Assembly (NCBI GenBank): GCA_944325505.1
Contig: CALVAJ010000024.1
Coordinates: forward strand, 1 to 36,268
Direction of reading: 5' to 3'
Source of the DNA: an uncultured Bacteroidales bacterium
GTDB taxonomy: Bacteria > Bacteroidota > Bacteroidia > Bacteroidales > UBA932
DNA length: 36,268 bases
Positions 33,349 through 36,268 of this stretch are shown here, one piece after another. The notes beneath the pieces are model-generated. The model ran no database searches and was not told where the DNA came from. It saw only the letters and a program-made list of their open reading frames with translations. The translations under genes and the position numbers were made by a program. Positions within the stretch are counted from its first letter, which is position 1. Each line of letters opens with the position of its first letter.

Positions 33349-35493
33349 TTATTTTTCCGGAAACAGCATTCCGATAAGATCCGCCAGCTCGTCAGGGGCG
33401 TCCGTGGATATGTAATCGGTCTTTAAGTTCAGTGCTGTCATGAATTCCGACATGCTGTTGAGTGTCCAGACATTGACAATCATGCCCAGATCATGTGCCT
33501 CCGCTATCCAGCCCGGATTATTGACATAAGGAGCGAGAGAATAGTCGACTCCCTTGAGTCCTGCTTCATGGAGTTCTGTCGGAGCCTTGTCACCGTTCAG
33601 GTAAGCGACGATAGCATCGGGGTCATTGATCAGAACCCTCTTGCAAAGGTTGAAATCGAATGCTATATACTCGACATTATCCTCCAGTCCTTTCTCTTTG
33701 ACCAGCTTTACGGCCTCATCTGCAGCCCGGTTTCCCTGTTCGATGCTGCTGTGGCTTTTTATTTCTATGATAAGCTTTGTCCCCGGAACTGCTGCAATCT
33801 GGTCGAGCATTGCTTCCAGGGTAGGTACTTTTTCACCGTTTGCAAGCGTAAGGTCTTTGATTTCGCTGTAATTATGATCCTGGAAGGCAACTCCTCCGAT
33901 GTTGCCGTCATGGCCTACCACGACCTTGCCGTCTTTCGTACACCAGATGTCTATCTCCGCTCCGAATGCACCGAGATCCTGGGCGGCCTTGAGAGCCGCC
34001 ATTGAATTTTCAGGTGCGTTCTTATGGAAACATCTGTGTGCCACCACTTTCGGTGCCGGAACCTCTGCAGGGTCGCTTACTACGGTAAGGCTGGCCGTTC
34101 CGAGCAGATGTGTTTCTCCCCTTCTTTCAAGCAGAAGGTTATAGCTGCCGGAAACGATGTCTTCAGGAAGGTCTATGACAATGCCTTGCTCAACCAGTTC
34201 GGCCCGGCATTCCCAGCTGCCCGAAGAATTGCCGGAGGATTCGATCAGGACATAATCCCCTTCCTGATAGCCTGAGCCGAGGATGAGATATTTCGCTCCG
34301 GCGCAGACTTCCCTTCCTGTCATGAACTGGACATCCTGGGTATTTATGGTATTTTGCGGGTACTCTGCCCTGGCATCGTTGTAAAGGTTACGCACGTCTT
34401 TGTCTGTAAGGGCCTGGTCATAGACACGGGCGATCACGACATCTCCATTCCATGCGTTCTCTCCGGTCACTCCAGCATCGGCACCGATTCCGAACCATTT
34501 TTGCCCGCCGGGGAATACGAAGTCTCCGGTAGCATTTGCAGTCCCTTTCAGTTCACCGTCTATATAGATTTTGGCTTTGCCGGCTTCTTTATCCCAGACG
34601 CCTACGGCATGATAGTATTTCCCTTTTTCAGGATATACGTTACTGTACGGTTTTGCATAGCCGTTGTCAGTCGTATTTATACAGAAAATGATGTTGTTAT
34701 CACTGTAAATTACTCCTGTCCCTCCTGCGTCATGGCAGGAAATCATCTTGGCTTCCCAGATATCTTCAGGAGAATGCAGGTCCGTGTTGGCCATGAATAC
34801 GGTTTCGATGGAATGCCCGTCGGCAAGCTTGTCCTTGAAGTTTCCCTGATTGGCCGTAAAGTCCATCTTGTAGTACCCCGTATTCGTACTGATATTATAG
34901 CCTGCCCGGTGGTTGAACCTTGCTACGTAGTTGCCTGACATGCTGTTGTAATACGTGAGCAGTTCAGGTCCTTTTATGGTCTCTATCGTGTTTTTCAACG
35001 GCGAGATATCCTCCGCAGTCCCGTCTGCGTTGAATTTCACATCTAAGATCAGGCCCTGCATCAGGCCGGCTACAAGGTTCCCGGCCTGGCTGACTGTGAC
35101 CGTTACCGGCTCCTCCAGTCCTTCGACCGTGAATGTCAGGTCTGCCGTTCTGGTTTCTTCGGCCGTGTTTTCGCTGACTTCTACAGCGACCTGAGAATCT
35201 CCTTTGCCTTCCGCCGGGTCTACTGTGAGCCATCCGGTTCCGCTTTCGGAAATTTCCGCGGACCAGGCGGCATTGGACTTGAGGTCTATAAGCCGGAATT
35301 CCTCTTTCCTGCTGAATGTCATTGATGTCAGTGAGGATCCTTCATAAGTTATGGAGAATTCCGTTGCCATGGGAGTTTCCGTAGTGCCTTCAGGGTTTTC
35401 CGGATTACAGGATAAGGCACATATTGCAGCCATCGATATGGCTGCCGGCGCTAAAAAGCGTGATTTGATGTTGGATAGATTTGTTTTTTCCAT
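33349..35493 (-). CDS. BACON-LamG-GDPD lipoprotein (glycerophosphodiester phosphodiesterase)
   Basis: The start is taken at 35493 (MEKTNLSNIKSRFLAPAAIS, then SMAAICALS with Cys29 as lipid anchor); an upstream start at 35547 would bury the signal peptide. The 714 residues contain a BACON-like domain (about 46-137, NAAWSAEISESGTGWLTVDPAEG, TVSQAG), a LamG/concanavalin-like domain (about 140-380, YYHAVGVWDKEAGKAKIYIDGELKG), a beta domain (about 390-485), and a C-terminal GDPD catalytic domain with VVAHRCFHKNAPENSMAALKAA, GAEIDIWCTKDGKVVVGHDG, LIIEIKSH and the final YISTDAPDEL. GDPDs release glycerol 3-phosphate from glycerophosphodiesters. It is the only intact gene of the cluster, 48 nt upstream of the alpha-galactosidase. 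Confidence 0.88.
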   Translation of the reverse strand: MEKTNLSNIKSRFLAPAAISMAAICALSCNPENPEGTTETPMATEFSITYEGSSLTSMTFSRKEEFRLIDLKSNAAWSAEISESGTGWLTVDPAEGKGDSQVAVEVSENTAEETRTADLTFTVEGLEEPVTVTVSQAGNLVAGLMQGLILDVKFNADGTAEDISPLKNTIETIKGPELLTYYNSMSGNYVARFNHRAGYNISTNTGYYKMDFTANQGNFKDKLADGHSIETVFMANTDLHSPEDIWEAKMISCHDAGGTGVIYSDNNIIFCINTTDNGYAKPYSNVYPEKGKYYHAVGVWDKEAGKAKIYIDGELKGTANATGDFVFPGGQKWFGIGADAGVTGENAWNGDVVIARVYDQALTDKDVRNLYNDARAEYPQNTINTQDVQFMTGREVCAGAKYLILGSGYQEGDYVLIESSGNSSGSWECRAELVEQGIVIDLPEDIVSGSYNLLLERRGETHLLGTASLTVVSDPAEVPAPKVVAHRCFHKNAPENSMAALKAAQDLGAFGAEIDIWCTKDGKVVVGHDGNIGGVAFQDHNYSEIKDLTLANGEKVPTLEAMLDQIAAVPGTKLIIEIKSHSSIEQGNRAADEAVKLVKEKGLEDNVEYIAFDFNLCKRVLINDPDAIVAYLNGDKAPTELHEAGLKGVDYSLAPYVNNPGWIAEAHDLGMIVNVWTLNSMSEFMTALNLKTDYISTDAPDELADLIGMLFPEK

Positions 35494-35537
35494 TGTATCA
35501 GTTTTAAATGGTTGTGTTATTATCATCTGCTGCCGGA

Positions 35538-36206
35538 TTACCTGCATTCAATGGTAATTCCGGCAGATTCCAGACCGGGAGAAGCTGCCGAGAATGTGAT
35601 TTTTCCCGGTTCTCCGCTATTGCGTACTACTGCAAGGCATTTCCCGTAAAATGCGTTGCGTTCTGTGGCTTTGAATTTTTCCATTGAAGTCTGGCTTCCA
35701 TTGTCCACTCCTGCGATGGTTCCGCTGCCGGAGATGCTGAATGCGACCTTGTTGTCGGCCAGCGGACAGAGTGTCCCGTTTTTGTCGAGTATCTCTACGG
35801 TGATGAAGCAGAGGTCATCCCCGTCTGCTTGAATAATACTGCGGTCTGGCCTCAGGCGGATTCTGGCCGGAGCACCGGCCGTGGACCTTTCAGTTTCCTG
35901 TACGGTCTTTCCGTTTTTACGGGCTACCGCCTTTATGGTTCCGGGTTCGAAGACCACTCTCCAGCAGACATGGGAGCCGTCCTTTCCTTTGCTGCGTGTC
36001 CCCATGGACTTGCCGTTACAGAAAAGTTCGACTTCATCGGCATTGTTATAACAGGCCCATACGTCTACAGTCTGCCCGGGCGTCCAGTTCCAGTGGGGAA
36101 ACAGATGAAGTACCTGTTTTTCCGGACACCATTCGCTCTGGTACATGTAGTAGATATCTTTCGGGAAACCGGCAAGGTCTATGATGCCGAAATCATTAGT
36201 GTCCAC
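35538..36206 (-). pseudogene. GH2 beta-galactosidase, C-terminal fragment cut by an element end
   Basis: About 222 residues match the C-terminal part of a Bacteroidota GH2 beta-galactosidase: FGIIDLAGFPKDIYYMYQSEWCPEKQVLHLFPHWNW, then a DUF4982-like segment (TPGQTVDVWACYNNADEVELFCNGKSMGTRS) and a Big/GH2_C5-like tail (RIRLRPDRSIIQADGDDLCFITVEILDKNG). The sugar-binding and catalytic TIM-barrel regions are missing: upstream of FGIID the frame runs through AT-rich sequence with TTAGTGGACACTAA and reaches a TGA in the last 50 bases of the window. The GTG at 36206 that opens the frame is therefore probably not a real start. The gene appears truncated by a mobile-element end. Confidence 0.75.
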
Positions 36207-36268
36207 TAAAAAATCATAGAAGTTCTTTGAAATTATTGAAATTCAATTTGTTATAGGCAATTATAGAT
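36195..36268. mobile_element. Possible insertion-sequence end at the window edge
   Basis: The last 70 or so bases are abruptly AT-rich and begin ATTAGTGTCCACTAAAAAATC, a near-palindromic TTAGTG-GA-CACTAA type of end recalling terminal repeats of IS4-related elements in Bacteroidales. No transposase is in the window, so element identity and length are unknown. It interrupts the GH2 gene. Confidence 0.45.

Overview
The window reads as a chromosomal segment of a Bacteroidales bacterium (phylum Bacteroidota). The signs are a SusC/SusD pair with downstream lipoproteins, BACON domains, a b558-type succinate dehydrogenase cytochrome b, a fused DAHP synthase/chorismate mutase, weak or absent Shine-Dalgarno sequences, and repeated matches to the Bacteroidota promoter pattern (TTTG or TTG, 19-20 nt, TAnnTTTG). 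I cannot fix the genus. No rRNA or tRNA gene or CRISPR array was seen.

Layout. 1-1303 (minus): 5' part of a TrpB2-type tryptophan synthase gene and a stand-alone sdhC with its own terminator. 1445-2794 (plus): pyrH-frr, ending in a terminator. 2977-17050 (plus): a seven-gene SusC/SusD operon behind a canonical promoter and a roughly 300-nt structured leader. It encodes a TonB-dependent transporter, SusD, a large lipoprotein, a lipoprotein subtilisin-like (S8) protease, a lipocalin-like lipoprotein, a lipoprotein with FxMPxxDV repeats and a triple-BACON lipoprotein; the protease suggests a protein or glycoprotein substrate. 17056-17272: interspersed repeats. 17363-21770 (plus): a complete chorismate-to-Phe/Tyr operon (pheA, aminotransferase, tyrA, DAHP synthase-chorismate mutase). 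Before it lies what looks like a classical ribosome-mediated attenuator: an 18-codon ORF with five Phe and four Tyr codons, followed by an intrinsic terminator and an alternative pairing.

21736-25061 (minus): lpxK, an AT-rich RhuM-family gene abutting it, and dusB. 25154-26131 (plus): pfkA. 26143-27390 (minus): a DUF4369/thioredoxin-like protein. 27591-30725 (plus): rplM-rpsI, a structured intergenic RNA candidate, then rpsB-tsf with a terminator. 30736-36206 (minus): a decaying carbohydrate/phosphodiester cluster of four co-directional genes, three of them broken: a frameshifted metallophosphoesterase, a frameshifted GH27 alpha-galactosidase, an intact BACON-LamG-GDPD lipoprotein, and a GH2 beta-galactosidase fragment whose 5' end is cut off by what looks like an insertion-sequence end at the window edge.

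The strongest lead is the Phe/Tyr attenuator at 17363-17512. Next are the structured leader of the protease-containing SusCD operon, the structured RNA upstream of rpsB, and the multiply broken galactosidase/GDPD cluster. All assignments come from reading motifs; no database search was run.
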